A stretch of DNA of 64,000 nucleotides from Pseudomonas sp. FP198. Its GTDB lineage: Bacteria; Pseudomonadota; Gammaproteobacteria; Pseudomonadales; Pseudomonadaceae. The notes below the pieces were generated by a model. It did no database searches and was not told where the DNA came from. It saw only the letters and a list, made by a program, of their open reading frames with translations. The stretch spans positions 2,931,501 to 2,995,500 of the forward strand of contig NZ_CP117452.1 of NCBI RefSeq assembly GCF_030687895.1. Direction: 5' to 3'. Made by a program: the position numbers and the translations under genes. Shown here in pieces: positions 1-9,085 of this stretch (its first letter is position 1; each line of letters begins with the position of its first letter).

Positions 1-839
1 ATGCCGGTCACGGCCTGCTCCAGGTCCGCGTCGTCAAACACGATGAACGGAGCGTTACCGCCCAGCTCCAGGCTCAGGCGCTTGATGTGTTCCGAACTCT
101 GGCGCATCAGCAGGCGTCCGACAGCGGTGGAGCCGGTAAAGGAAAGCTTGCGCACCGTCGGGTTGCCGGTCAGCTCTTCACCAATGCCGGCGGGCATGCC
201 GGTCACGACGTTGAATACTCCCGCCGGAATCCCGACCCGCTCAGCCAGAACCGCCAGGGCCAGGGCCGACAGCGGGGTCAGGTCCGACGGCTTGACCACG
301 ATCGTGCACCCCGCGGCCAAGGCCGGTGCGCACTTGCGGGTGATCATCGCATTGGGGAAATTCCACGGCGTGATCGCGGCGCAAACGCCCACCGGTTGCT
401 TGAGGGTCATCAAGCGCCGATCACCGCTGGGGGCCGGGATGGTTTCGCCATAGATCCGTCGAGCTTCTTCGGCAAACCATTTGACGAAGCTGGCACCGTA
501 GCGGATCTCGCCCTTGGCTTCCGCCAGCGGCTTGCCCTGCTCAAGGGTAAGGATCAACGCCAGGTCGTCGAGGTTATCGATCATCGCCTGGTACCAGCGA
601 TCGAGCAGCGCCGCCCGTTCCGCCGCCGGGCGCGCGCGCCAGGCCGGCCAGGCACGGTCGGCGGCTTCGATGGCGCGTCGGGTTTCACTGCCGTGTATTG
701 CCGGTACCCGGGCAAGCACCTCGCCGGTGGCCGGGTTGATCACGTCCAGGGTGGCGGCGTTGTCGGCGCCGACCCACTGGCCGTCGATGTAAGCGAGTTC
801 TACCAGCAGGCTGGGGTCTTTCAGGCGATTCTTGAGCAT
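1..839 (-). CDS. GabD-like aldehyde dehydrogenase, C-terminus cut by the window
   Basis: NAD(P)-dependent aldehyde dehydrogenase, closest in appearance to succinate-semialdehyde dehydrogenase (GabD). About 280 N-terminal residues are visible, starting MLKNRLKDPSLLVELAYIDG at an ATG whose complement is CAT at 837-839. Family motifs seen are the oxyanion-hole region ITPWNFP, the cofactor loop VVKPSDLTPLSALALA, FTGSTAVG, and the catalytic-base segment LELGGNAPFIVFDDAD. The catalytic cysteine would lie just beyond the window edge, so activity cannot be checked here. It is on the same strand as the M20-transporter operon and lies downstream of it beyond a REPIN element. It may oxidise an aldehyde or semialdehyde made by that pathway. 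The exact substrate is inferred, because ALDH paralogues are hard to tell apart by eye. Confidence 0.88.
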   Translation of the reverse strand, partial: MLKNRLKDPSLLVELAYIDGQWVGADNAATLDVINPATGEVLARVPAIHGSETRRAIEAADRAWPAWRARPAAERAALLDRWYQAMIDNLDDLALILTLEQGKPLAEAKGEIRYGASFVKWFAEEARRIYGETIPAPSGDRRLMTLKQPVGVCAAITPWNFPNAMITRKCAPALAAGCTIVVKPSDLTPLSALALAVLAERVGIPAGVFNVVTGMPAGIGEELTGNPTVRKLSFTGSTAVGRLLMRQSSEHIKRLSLELGGNAPFIVFDDADLEQAVTG

Positions 840-951
840 GACGTCGGGTCCTGTTCTGAGACAGCCTTCAGTCTATTGAGTCGCCCTGGACGAGGATGCT
901 GAAAACGCCGGCCCTACAGCCTTGAATGCTGAAAATCCGCGTTCGACGGCA

Positions 952-1147
952 TAATGCTGTTCACTTAAGGCAATCGGGGAACCCGTGGCGAGGGAGCTTG
1001 CTCCCGCTGGGCCGCGAAGCGGCCCCAAAACCTGCCAAACACTTAGTATCAGACACACCGCATCCGCCGGTTTACGCCTGCTTCGCAGCCGAGTGGGAGC
1101 AAGCTCCCTCGCCACGGGTACGTCATTTTGTTAAGTGAACAGCATTA
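952..1147. repeat. REPIN-like element with extra outer terminal inverted repeats
   Basis: This element fills most of the 338-base gap 840-1177, in which I see no gene. A perfect 24-base inverted pair lies at 982-1005 and 1095-1118 (arms built on GTGGCGAGGGAGC). Outside it is a second perfect 17-base inverted pair, TAATGCTGTTCACTTAA at 952-968 and its complement at 1131-1147. The inner arms are a Pseudomonas REP palindrome of the same family as the copy at 59397-59502. Nested outer arms are not present at the other REPINs in this window. Confidence 0.85.
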
Positions 1148-1177
1148 CCCCCGATGGCAGGCTTTACCGTTGCAGGA

Positions 1178-2335
1178 TCAAATGCGCATCGAGCCCAGCA
1201 ACCCTTGCAGAAAGCACTTGCCCGCCTCCATCTGGCTGATCTCGATGAACTCGTCAGGCTTGTGCGCCTGTTCGATCGAACCCGGGCCGCAGACCACCAC
1301 CGGTACATCCAGGCGTTGCTTGAACAAACCGCCCTCGGTACCGAACGATACTTTCGCGGTACCCGTGTCCGGGGCGGCAAAGTTTTTCAGGAACCGTACC
1401 GCTTCGACGCTCGGGTGGGTGTCAAGGCCCGGGTAGACGTTCAGGGTCTCGATTTCAATCGCCGCCACGCTGGAAAGCTTTTGCGCCTCGCGCACGATCA
1501 GTTCGGCCCGTTCGCGCATCTGCTCCAAGAAGCCGTCGAGGTCGTCCGCCGGCAAGTTACGCACTTCGAAATCGAGGGTGCACAGGTTGGGCACGATGTT
1601 CAGCGCCTTGCCGCCGACAATCTGACCGACATGCACGGTGCTGTAGGGCACATCGTAATCGGCATCCCGGGCACCCTGCTCTTGCAATTGCTGTTGGCTC
1701 AGGCGCAGCGCGGCGATGAAATCGCAGGCCACATGAATCGCATTGACCGAGCGTGGCGCCAATGATGAGTGCGCCTCCAGGCCACGACAGTACGTACGGT
1801 AGGAACCCTTGCCCTTGTGCCCGAGGACGAACTGCATATTGGTCGGCTCGCCGATGACGCATAGAAACGGCCGGACCGGTGCCAGGTGCAGCACGTCAAG
1901 CAAACGCCGTACCCCCACGCAGCCGATCTCCTCGTCATGGGACAGCGCCAGCTGCAGCGGCCTGCTCAATGGCTGCTCGGCGGCATCGAGCATGGCGTCG
2001 ATTGCCAGGGCGATAAAGCCCTTCATATCGCAACTGCCGCGGCCATAGATCCGTCCGTCCCGCACCGTCGCCGCAAACGCCGGGAAGGTCCAGGCCTGCC
2101 CCGCCGCCGGCACCACGTCGGTATGCCCCGACAGCAGGATCCCCGGCACATCCTCTGGCCCCGTGCTGGCAAACAGGTTGGCTTTGTTGCCGCTGTCGTC
2201 CCGCACAATCAATGACTCGATGCCCTTGGTCAGCAGCAGATCGCGCACGTATTCGATCAAGGCCATATTCGATTCCGAAGAGACGGTATCGAAGGCCATC
2301 AGCCGTTTGAGAATTTCCAATACACGGGGTTTCAT
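1178..2335 (-). CDS. M20-family deacetylase, acetylornithine deacetylase (ArgE)-like
   Basis: Predicted cytosolic zinc-dependent amidohydrolase of 385 residues that removes an acyl group from an N-acyl amino acid or amine. Metal ligands and catalytic residues of the ArgE/DapE fold are in place: LSGHTDVVP (His71), GRGSCDMKG (Asp103), SHDEEIG (Glu135/Glu136), IGEPTN (Glu163) and a late AHKPDEF histidine. The start MKPRVLEILK is preferred over an upstream in-frame start because it overlaps the stop of the ABC ATPase gene by ATGA, which implies translational coupling. It is the last gene of the transporter operon, so the imported compound is probably N-acylated. The family is sure. Acetylornithine itself is unlikely to be the substrate in this context. 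Confidence 0.9.
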   Translation of the reverse strand: MKPRVLEILKRLMAFDTVSSESNMALIEYVRDLLLTKGIESLIVRDDSGNKANLFASTGPEDVPGILLSGHTDVVPAAGQAWTFPAFAATVRDGRIYGRGSCDMKGFIALAIDAMLDAAEQPLSRPLQLALSHDEEIGCVGVRRLLDVLHLAPVRPFLCVIGEPTNMQFVLGHKGKGSYRTYCRGLEAHSSLAPRSVNAIHVACDFIAALRLSQQQLQEQGARDADYDVPYSTVHVGQIVGGKALNIVPNLCTLDFEVRNLPADDLDGFLEQMRERAELIVREAQKLSSVAAIEIETLNVYPGLDTHPSVEAVRFLKNFAAPDTGTAKVSFGTEGGLFKQRLDVPVVVCGPGSIEQAHKPDEFIEISQMEAGKCFLQGLLGSMRI

Positions 2336-4173
2336 GCGTACGCCGCCACGGTCGGATTGTTCGATTGCTGGGTTTTCATCAGTTCGGCGCTGTCGTGGTG
2401 GCAAAGGATTTCGCTGCCACCGACTAACATCCGCCGGTCCGGCGAGACGCGATTGCACAGCCCGTCGACCCTCACCGGGCAGCGATTGAGGAAGGTGCAC
2501 AGCCCTGGCACAGCGGCTTTCGGGCCAATCGACGGCAGCGTCTGGCAGGTCGTTGCCCCGCAGTTTTCCAGCCAGCCCTGGCGCAGTTCCGGTACGGAAT
2601 GGATCAACAGATCGGTATACGGATGGAACGGAGCCTCGGCGTAGGATTGACGCGTACCGGCCTGGACCTTGTGCCCGCTGTACATCACCACGATGTCGTC
2701 ACACAAGGCGCGCACGGTGGAGATGTCGTGGCTGATGAACAGATAGGACACGCCCAGCTCCTGGCGCAAATCGCGCAGCAATTCGAGAATTGCCGCACCG
2801 ACCACGGTATCCAGCGCCGAGGTCACCTCGTCACAGAGAATCAGGTCGGGCTTGGCCGCCAAGGCCCGGGCCAGGTTGATCCGTTGTTTCTGTCCGCCGG
2901 ACAGTTCGTTCGGACGCCGGTCCGCCATCGTCCGGGGCAGACGCACCAGGTCCAGCAGCTCGCCGATACGCTCGCGCAACGGCGCGCCCTTGAGACCGAA
3001 ATACATCTTCAGCGGACGGCTCAGAATTGTGCTGACGCTGTGCATCGGATTGAGTGCGGTGTCGGCATTCTGGAAGACCATCTGTATGCGTCGGAACTGC
3101 TCCTGGGTACGCGACGACAGGCTGCCGCCCAGGGGTTGACCATCGAAGGACAAGCCGCCAAGGGCTGGCGGCAACAACCCGGCCACCACCCGTGCAAGGG
3201 TCGATTTGCCCGAGCCCGACTCACCGATGACACCGATGGCCTGGCCTCGGCGAATCGTCAGGTCGATGCCTTCCAGCACGCGAATCGCTGGCATGCCCTG
3301 GGCGTCCTTGTTGCCGTAGCCGGCGGTCAGCCCCTGGATGGTCAGCAATGGCGTGTCCTGCGCGATGTCGCCGGGCGGACGGATCGTCGTGTCCGGCCGC
3401 GCCGCCGCCAACAGGCTGCGGGTGTATTCGTGGGCCGGGCCCTTGAGCAAAGGTGCCGTGGCGCTATGTTCGAAGATCTCGCCGCCATTGAGCACGACGA
3501 TCTGATCAGCCATCTGCGCCACGACCGCCAGGTCGTGGGACACATAGACGGCCGTGGCGCCACGCTCGCGGACCACCCGTTTGAAGGCCCGCAGCACATC
3601 GATCTGGGTCGTTACATCGAGGGCGGTGGTCGGCTCGTCGAGCACCACCAGCAATGGATCGCTGATCAGCGCCATGGCCGCCATCACCCGTTGCAGTTGC
3701 CCGCCCGACACCTGGTGAGGATAGCGCTGGCCGATGCGCTCAGGGTCTGGCAGGGCCAGGTCGCGAAACAGCTCGATGGCTTTGGCCTCAAGTACCGCCC
3801 GGCTGCCCAGGCCATGAATCAGCGCGCCTTCCACTACCTGGTCGATGAGTTTTTTCGCCGGGTTGAACGCCGCTGCGGCGCTCTGGGCGATATAGGACAC
3901 CCGGTTGCCGCGCAACTTCTGCAACTGGCTTTCGCTCACCGCCAGCATGTCGTCGTCGCCGATTTGCACCACGCCGCCCGCCAGCCGGCAACCGCGTCGG
4001 GCATAACCGAGCAGCGCCAGGGCTATGGTGGTCTTGCCGGAACCGGACTCACCGATCAAGGCCAATACCTGGCCTTTTTGCAGGGAGAAGCTAACCCCCT
4101 TGACGATGTCCACCTCATCGCGCTCGCCGCAGGCGACCACGCGCAAGTCCTGTACCCGAATCAACTCACTCAT
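2332..4173 (-). CDS. Double ATP-binding subunit of a dipeptide/oligopeptide-type ABC importer
   Basis: 613-residue protein with two complete ABC domains in tandem, as in GsiA or YejF, so one gene supplies both NBDs (DppD plus DppF roles). Domain 1 has Walker A GESGSGKTT at 41-49, signature VSGGQLQR and Walker B VVLDEPTTALD. Domain 2 has GESGSGKST near residue 318, signature LSGGQKQR and LILCDEVTSALD. After domain 2 comes the cysteine-bearing OppF-type tail (RCPVRVDGLC). It is cytoplasmic and pairs with the two permeases encoded just upstream. The start lies 1 base from the stop of the permease gene, and its stop overlaps the deacetylase start. The peptide/nickel family is clear, but the substrate is not. 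Confidence 0.94.
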   Translation of the reverse strand: MSELIRVQDLRVVACGERDEVDIVKGVSFSLQKGQVLALIGESGSGKTTIALALLGYARRGCRLAGGVVQIGDDDMLAVSESQLQKLRGNRVSYIAQSAAAAFNPAKKLIDQVVEGALIHGLGSRAVLEAKAIELFRDLALPDPERIGQRYPHQVSGGQLQRVMAAMALISDPLLVVLDEPTTALDVTTQIDVLRAFKRVVRERGATAVYVSHDLAVVAQMADQIVVLNGGEIFEHSATAPLLKGPAHEYTRSLLAAARPDTTIRPPGDIAQDTPLLTIQGLTAGYGNKDAQGMPAIRVLEGIDLTIRRGQAIGVIGESGSGKSTLARVVAGLLPPALGGLSFDGQPLGGSLSSRTQEQFRRIQMVFQNADTALNPMHSVSTILSRPLKMYFGLKGAPLRERIGELLDLVRLPRTMADRRPNELSGGQKQRINLARALAAKPDLILCDEVTSALDTVVGAAILELLRDLRQELGVSYLFISHDISTVRALCDDIVVMYSGHKVQAGTRQSYAEAPFHPYTDLLIHSVPELRQGWLENCGATTCQTLPSIGPKAAVPGLCTFLNRCPVRVDGLCNRVSPDRRMLVGGSEILCHHDSAELMKTQQSNNPTVAAYA

Positions 4174-4174
4174 T

Positions 4175-5050
4175 TCAATGACCTCCCGTACGTCGGCTAT
4201 GTCGCGACGACAACCGGTCGATGAACAGATTCACGCCGATGGTCAGGGTGCCGATGGCCAGGGCAGGAATCACGATCGCGGGCGCCCCCTGATTGAGGCC
4301 GCCGATGTTCTCGCGTACCAGCGAGCCAAGGTCGGCATCCGGCGGTTGTACGCCCAGCCCGAGGAAACTCATGCCACTGAGCAGCAGCACGATGAAACCA
4401 AAACGCAGGCCCAGGTCCGCCAGCACCGGATTGAGGATGTTCGGCAGGATTTCCACGCAGGCGATGTACAGCCGGCGTTCGCCCCGGGTACGGGCCACTT
4501 GCACGTACTCCAGCGCTTCGATATTCACCGCCATGCTGCGGGCGATGCGGAAGGCACCGGGGGTATAGCTCAACACCGCCGTGCAGATCAGCAAGGTGAC
4601 CGAGGAGCCGAAAGCCGAGACCATGATCAGCGCCAGCATCTTGCTCGGGATCGAAATGAACGCGTCCATCAGGCGGCTGATCAATTCATCCAGCCACTTT
4701 GGCGACACCACCGACAACAGCGCCAGACTGGTTCCCAGGGTGCTCGACAGCACCGCGGCCACCAACGCCAGGCCGACGGTGAAACGCGCGCCGACAAGAA
4801 CCCGGCTGAGCATGTCGCGGCCCAGGTAATCGGTGCCGAACGGGTACGTCGCGCTGAGGCTGTCGAAGACATTGTCGGAGACCACTTCGCCCACCGGATG
4901 CGGCGCCAGCCACGGGCCGAAAATCGCCACCAGCAACCAGATCACACACATCGCGGCGCCGGCCAGGCCAAGCCAGGACTTTGCGTGGGCGTCTTTGCCC
5001 AACCCCAGCGCAGCGGCCGCCGTCGGCGATTTCACAATGAGGTTGTTCAT
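4175..5050 (-). CDS. DppC-like ABC transporter permease
   Basis: 291-residue inner-membrane permease of the binding-protein-dependent transport family. It has an N-terminal OppC-type segment (SWLGLAGAAMCVIWLLVAIF, first membrane span), then PFGTDYLGRDMLSRVLVGAR, the usual DppC/OppC signature before the core. A later EAA-like loop (EALEYVQVARTRG) would contact the ATPase. I start it at MNNLIVKSPT (CAT at 5048-5050), because that ATG overlaps the stop of the DppB-like gene in an ATGA. The longer in-frame extension would run back into the upstream gene. It forms the membrane heterodimer with its neighbour. Confidence 0.93.
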   Translation of the reverse strand: MNNLIVKSPTAAAALGLGKDAHAKSWLGLAGAAMCVIWLLVAIFGPWLAPHPVGEVVSDNVFDSLSATYPFGTDYLGRDMLSRVLVGARFTVGLALVAAVLSSTLGTSLALLSVVSPKWLDELISRLMDAFISIPSKMLALIMVSAFGSSVTLLICTAVLSYTPGAFRIARSMAVNIEALEYVQVARTRGERRLYIACVEILPNILNPVLADLGLRFGFIVLLLSGMSFLGLGVQPPDADLGSLVRENIGGLNQGAPAIVIPALAIGTLTIGVNLFIDRLSSRHSRRTGGH

Positions 5051-6006
5051 TGGTTTCTCAGCCTCGGATTGGAAAGAATCGCGCACAGGTCGGCAATCAA
5101 CACCAACACCAGGTACGCCGTACAAAACAACATGGTGCAGGCTTGAACCAAGGCCATGTCGCGGTTGGTCACGGCATCGACCATCAGGCTGGCAATGCCG
5201 GGATAGTTGAAGATCGTTTCAACGATCACCACCCCGCCCAACAGGTAGGACAAGCTCAGGGCAATGGCATTGGCAATGGGGCCGATGGCATTGGGCAAGG
5301 CGTGCCGGAGCACGATGCGGATATTGCTCACGCCCTTGAGCCGGGCCATTTCCACGTAAGGGCTGTCGAGCTGATCGATCACGGCTGCGCGGGTCATGCG
5401 TGACATTTGCGCGACAATCACGCAGCACAGCGTCATCACCGGCAATGCGTAGGTGCGCATGAATTGCCAGGGGGACGTGATTTCACTGGCGTAGGACAGC
5501 GCCGATAACCAACCCAGGTTCACCGCGAATATCAGCACCGCCAAGGTGGCGACCAGAAACTCCGGCACGGCCACCATGGTCAAGGTGAAAAAACTCAGGA
5601 AGCTGTCGAGGCGCCCGCCTCGGCCCATGGCCGAGCCGATCCCCAGGGTCAACGCCACGGGCACCGACACCAGGGCCGTGGCAGCGGCGAGCATCAAGGT
5701 GTTGGGAACCCGGCCGGCCATCAGCTCGATCACCGGCGTGGCGTTGGACATCGACATTCCCAGGTCACCGCTGAGCAGGCTCGTCAGCCAATGCAGGTAA
5801 CGCAACACACCGGGCTGGTCCAGGCCCATTTTCGTCCGCAGGGCCGCCACCTGTTCCGGCGTGGCGAACTGTCCCAGCGCCTGTTGCGCCGCATCCCCCG
5901 GCAGCACCGCCGTGATGGCGAACACCACCATGGAGACAATCAACAAGGTCACGACCGCCGCCCCCAGGCGGCGGCCGATCAACCACAGTGTGTTGCTATT
6001 CATCAT
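5047..6006 (-). CDS. DppB-like ABC transporter permease
   Basis: 319-residue DppB/OppB-type permease. The N-terminal span LGAAVVTLLIVSMVVFAITAVLPGDAA is typical of the family. The EAA loop YVEMARLKGVSNIRIVLRHA lies near residues 210-230, and TIFNYPGIASLM, another conserved DppB segment, is near the C-terminus. The start MMNSNTLWLI has GAGGG about 6 bases upstream. A longer start five codons earlier is possible but lacks a ribosome site. The gene lies between the binding-protein gene and the DppC-like gene and overlaps the latter by 4 bases. Confidence 0.93.
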   Translation of the reverse strand: MMNSNTLWLIGRRLGAAVVTLLIVSMVVFAITAVLPGDAAQQALGQFATPEQVAALRTKMGLDQPGVLRYLHWLTSLLSGDLGMSMSNATPVIELMAGRVPNTLMLAAATALVSVPVALTLGIGSAMGRGGRLDSFLSFFTLTMVAVPEFLVATLAVLIFAVNLGWLSALSYASEITSPWQFMRTYALPVMTLCCVIVAQMSRMTRAAVIDQLDSPYVEMARLKGVSNIRIVLRHALPNAIGPIANAIALSLSYLLGGVVIVETIFNYPGIASLMVDAVTNRDMALVQACTMLFCTAYLVLVLIADLCAILSNPRLRNQ

Positions 6007-6042
6007 CCGACCCTCGTGCAATGTGGCCCAAACCGACCTTCA

Positions 6043-7689
6043 TCAGGCATCCAGCCAGATCTGCTCGGAAAACATGTAGCCCATGAAACCGCCCAGGGGG
6101 TTGGCGCCGTAGCCTTTTACGCGCTGGTCGGCACCGTCGATGTTGCTGATGAACACCGGTACGCCGATGCCTCCGTGCTCATGCACCAGCACCTGCATGT
6201 CGGCGTACATCTTGCCGCGCTTGGCCTCGTCGGTTTCACCGCGGGCCTGTATCAACAACTGGTCGAACTGCTCGTTTTTCCAGCCTGATTCGTTCCAGGG
6301 CGCGCTCGACTGGAAGAACTGCGAGAACAGCATGTCGGCATTCGGTCGCGGATTGATGTTGCCAAAGCTCAAAGGGTGCTTGGCCCAGTGGTTGGACCAA
6401 TAGCCATCGCTTGGCAGGCGATTGACGTTGAGCTTGAGCCCGGCCTCCTTGGCGGACTGCTGCAGCAGCACCGCGATGTCCACCGAACCGGTCGCCGCGG
6501 GCGAGCACATCAGCGGCATGCTGATGCTCTCCATGCCGGCCTTCTTCAACAAGGATCTGGCCTGTTCGGGATCGTAGGCCCGTTGCGGCAAATCGGCGTT
6601 GAAGAAGCGTGCCCCGGGCGCAATCGGATGGTCGTTGCCGATCCGCGCATAACCGCGGAAGATCGCCGATTTGATCTGCTCCCGGTCCAGCAACAACTTC
6701 ATCGCCTGGGTGAACTCCGGACTTTTGCCGGGCATCTGGTCCTGACGGATGATCAGGTCAGTGTAATTGCCCGACGGTGAGTCGATGACCCGATGCCTGG
6801 CGCTGGCCTTGATGCGAGTCGTCGAGCGTGGATTGACCTCGTTGACGATGTGCACGTCCCCCGACAACAAGGCGTTGATCCGGGAGGATTCGTCGGCAAT
6901 GCCGATGAATTCGATCTCGTCCAGGTACGGCAGGCCGGGTTTCCAGTAATTGCTGTTGCGCACGCCAACCGAACGCACCCCGGGCTTGAACTCCTTGACC
7001 TTGAACGGGCCGGTACCGACGCCCTGGCTGAAATCGCTGGTGCCCTCGGGCACGATCAACATGTGCGAGACGGCAAGGACCGAGGGCAGTTCAGCGTTGG
7101 GGCCGCTCAACTGGATCTGCACTTCATGGGTGCCGACGGCCTTGACGTCGGCGAACTGCGAGGCCAGCGGCAGGACCTTGGAGCCGGTGATCGGGTCCTT
7201 GTGACGCAACAGCGAGAACACCACGTCGGCGGCGGTCAATGCCTTGCCGTTGTGGAAGGTCACTTCCTTGCGTAGGCTGATCACCCAGAGCGTGGCGTCC
7301 GTGGTCTCGATACGCTCGGCCAGTTCCAGTTGCGGCACCATGTGGCTGTCAAAACGCGTCAGCCCGTTGTAGAACATGTAATGGCGTACGTAGTCGGTGG
7401 ACGACGAACCTTTGGCCGGGTCCAGGGTGTCGGCGGTGGAACTGGTCGAGCCGGCGACGCGGATGCGTCCGCCAGGCTTGCCTTTGCCTGGGCTGGCGGC
7501 TTCCTCATCGGCGAACAGCTTGCCGGCGGTGCCGAACAGGCTGCCGGCGCCCGCCACGGCCACCCCGGCCAACCCCAGCATCTGCAATGCATTGCGGCGT
7601 GACATGCCGCGATTGAGCCCTTCGAAAACGCGCAGACTTTCCGTACCTGTTATCAGCTGGGTGTCGATACTGTTTTTTTTGTCAGTCAT
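6043..7689 (-). CDS. Family 5 extracellular solute-binding protein with Tat signal
   Basis: 548-residue periplasmic binding protein of the Dpp/Opp family (SBP_bac_5). The mature part shows the family core LDPAKGSSSTDYVRHYMFYN and EVTFHNGKALTAADVVFSLL. The export signal is unusual for this family: a long charged N-terminus, then MSRRNALQMLGLAGVAVAGAG, a twin-arginine motif followed by a hydrophobic stretch and a cleavage region, which suggests Tat export of a folded protein. The start MTDKKNSID has AAAGG upstream; the longer in-frame start has none. It is the first transporter gene after the FAD oxidoreductase and hands substrate to the DppB/DppC pair. The ligand cannot be read from the sequence, though the neighbouring genes suggest an acylated amine or peptide-like compound. 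Confidence 0.93.
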   Translation of the reverse strand: MTDKKNSIDTQLITGTESLRVFEGLNRGMSRRNALQMLGLAGVAVAGAGSLFGTAGKLFADEEAASPGKGKPGGRIRVAGSTSSTADTLDPAKGSSSTDYVRHYMFYNGLTRFDSHMVPQLELAERIETTDATLWVISLRKEVTFHNGKALTAADVVFSLLRHKDPITGSKVLPLASQFADVKAVGTHEVQIQLSGPNAELPSVLAVSHMLIVPEGTSDFSQGVGTGPFKVKEFKPGVRSVGVRNSNYWKPGLPYLDEIEFIGIADESSRINALLSGDVHIVNEVNPRSTTRIKASARHRVIDSPSGNYTDLIIRQDQMPGKSPEFTQAMKLLLDREQIKSAIFRGYARIGNDHPIAPGARFFNADLPQRAYDPEQARSLLKKAGMESISMPLMCSPAATGSVDIAVLLQQSAKEAGLKLNVNRLPSDGYWSNHWAKHPLSFGNINPRPNADMLFSQFFQSSAPWNESGWKNEQFDQLLIQARGETDEAKRGKMYADMQVLVHEHGGIGVPVFISNIDGADQRVKGYGANPLGGFMGYMFSEQIWLDA

Positions 7690-7774
7690 GTCGGTTCTAC
7701 CTTTCGCAAATGATAAGGCTCGATGGCTCGCGCTATACGCAATGTGTTGAAACCTGAAGCAGCGCACCCGTCAC

Positions 7775-9049
7775 TCAGTGCAAATAGTCTTGAAGGCGGT
7801 AATACGCACCTACCAGCGGCAGGAACCAGGGCTTGCCAAAATGTCCGGGGATGGCCGGCCAGTCGAGTTCGCGCCAAGGGTTGGCCTCGACCTTGCCAGC
7901 CATGACGTCAGCCATGACCTGGCCCATGTGCACCGACATCTGCACGCCATGGCCGCTGTAGCCCATGGAGTGGTAAACGCCGGCGTGCTGGCCGGCCCGG
8001 GGCAGCCGATCAGAGGTCATGTCGACCAATCCGCCCCAGCAATACTCGACCTTGACGTGGGCCAGCTGGGGGAACATCTGCACCATCGCCGCGTGCAGGA
8101 CTTTGCCGCTCTTGGCATCGGACACACTGTCGGACATGGCGAACCGCGCCCGCCCGCCAAACAGCAGGCGATTATCCGGCGTGATCCGAAAGTAGTTGCC
8201 GATCATCCGGCTGGTGACATAGGAGCGGTGTGCCGGCAGCAAACTGTCGATCAGCGCCTGCGGTAGCACCTCGGTGGCGATCACAAAACTGCCCACCGGC
8301 ACGATCCGCCGCCGATACCAGCCCAACCCACCTTGCTGGCAAGTGCCGGTGGCCAGCAGGATCTGCGTGGCCTGGAGCGACCCCTTGGAGGTGTTGACCC
8401 GATAACCACCGGCGCTGGCTTTCCAGTCGGTTACGGATACGCCCTGAAAAATCAGCGCGCCGTGACGGGCCGCGGCTTCGGCCAACCCTACGCCGAAGCG
8501 TCCGACATGCATCTGCACGCCGTTACGCTGCAGCAAGCCGCCATGGAACTGGGCCGAGTTCACTTCAGCCCGGGTTTCTTGCGCAGACAGCAACTCGACC
8601 TCGGCATCGACCTCGCGCCGGATCAACTCGGAAGTACGGGCCAACCCTTCGTAGTGCAGGGGCTTGGCCGCCAGCTTGAGCTTGCCATTGCGCTTGAAGT
8701 CGCAGGCAATCTGCTCTTGCTCCACCAGCGAGACGACACTCTGCACGGCGCTTTCATAGGCCTGGTAATAGGCGCGCGCCTTGTCGGCGCCGAGGCTCGC
8801 ACTCAATGACGCGTAGTCCTGGGCGACGCCGGTGTTGCACTGGCCGCCGTTGCGCCCCGAAGCCTCGCCAATGACCCGCCCGCCTTCCAGCACCACCACA
8901 TTGGCGCCCTTCAAGGCCAGGGACCGGGCGGCGGCCAGGCCAGTGAAACCGCCACCGACGATGGCCACATCGACCTGCCCGGGCAACGCACCGAGCTGGG
9001 CACCGGTAAAGGCCGGTGCGGTATCGAGCCAATAAGACTCACTGCCCAT
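7775..9049 (-). CDS. FAD-dependent amine oxidoreductase, PuuB/OrdL-like
   Basis: 424-residue DAO-family flavoprotein. The N-terminal dinucleotide fold VAIVGGGFTGLAAARSLALKG is followed by the acidic ribose-binding position in VVVLEGG and by ASGRNGGQCNTG, the segment seen in gamma-glutamylputrescine oxidase-like enzymes. The C-terminal substrate/FAD half ends with YSGHGVQMSVHMGQVMADVM. Such enzymes oxidise a secondary or primary amine to an imine or aldehyde, with reduction of oxygen or the quinone pool. The start MGSESYWLDT is chosen for the AAGGGG site just upstream; it discards an 11-residue extension. It lies 36 bases after the HAD gene and 85 bases before the binding protein, in one operon. 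Confidence 0.9.
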   Translation of the reverse strand: MGSESYWLDTAPAFTGAQLGALPGQVDVAIVGGGFTGLAAARSLALKGANVVVLEGGRVIGEASGRNGGQCNTGVAQDYASLSASLGADKARAYYQAYESAVQSVVSLVEQEQIACDFKRNGKLKLAAKPLHYEGLARTSELIRREVDAEVELLSAQETRAEVNSAQFHGGLLQRNGVQMHVGRFGVGLAEAAARHGALIFQGVSVTDWKASAGGYRVNTSKGSLQATQILLATGTCQQGGLGWYRRRIVPVGSFVIATEVLPQALIDSLLPAHRSYVTSRMIGNYFRITPDNRLLFGGRARFAMSDSVSDAKSGKVLHAAMVQMFPQLAHVKVEYCWGGLVDMTSDRLPRAGQHAGVYHSMGYSGHGVQMSVHMGQVMADVMAGKVEANPWRELDWPAIPGHFGKPWFLPLVGAYYRLQDYLH

Positions 9050-9085
9050 GTCTAACCCCTTATGCCTTGAAGCGTGCAATGAGAC

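Noticed and set aside
1178-2335. Calling the M20 enzyme a true acetylornithine deacetylase of arginine synthesis
   Set aside because: Its translational coupling to an ABC importer points to catabolism, so only the family name is given.
2599-4224. 541-codon plus-strand frame over the ABC ATPase gene
   Set aside because: Shadow of the double-ATPase gene, whose two Walker A and two signature motifs are all on the minus strand.
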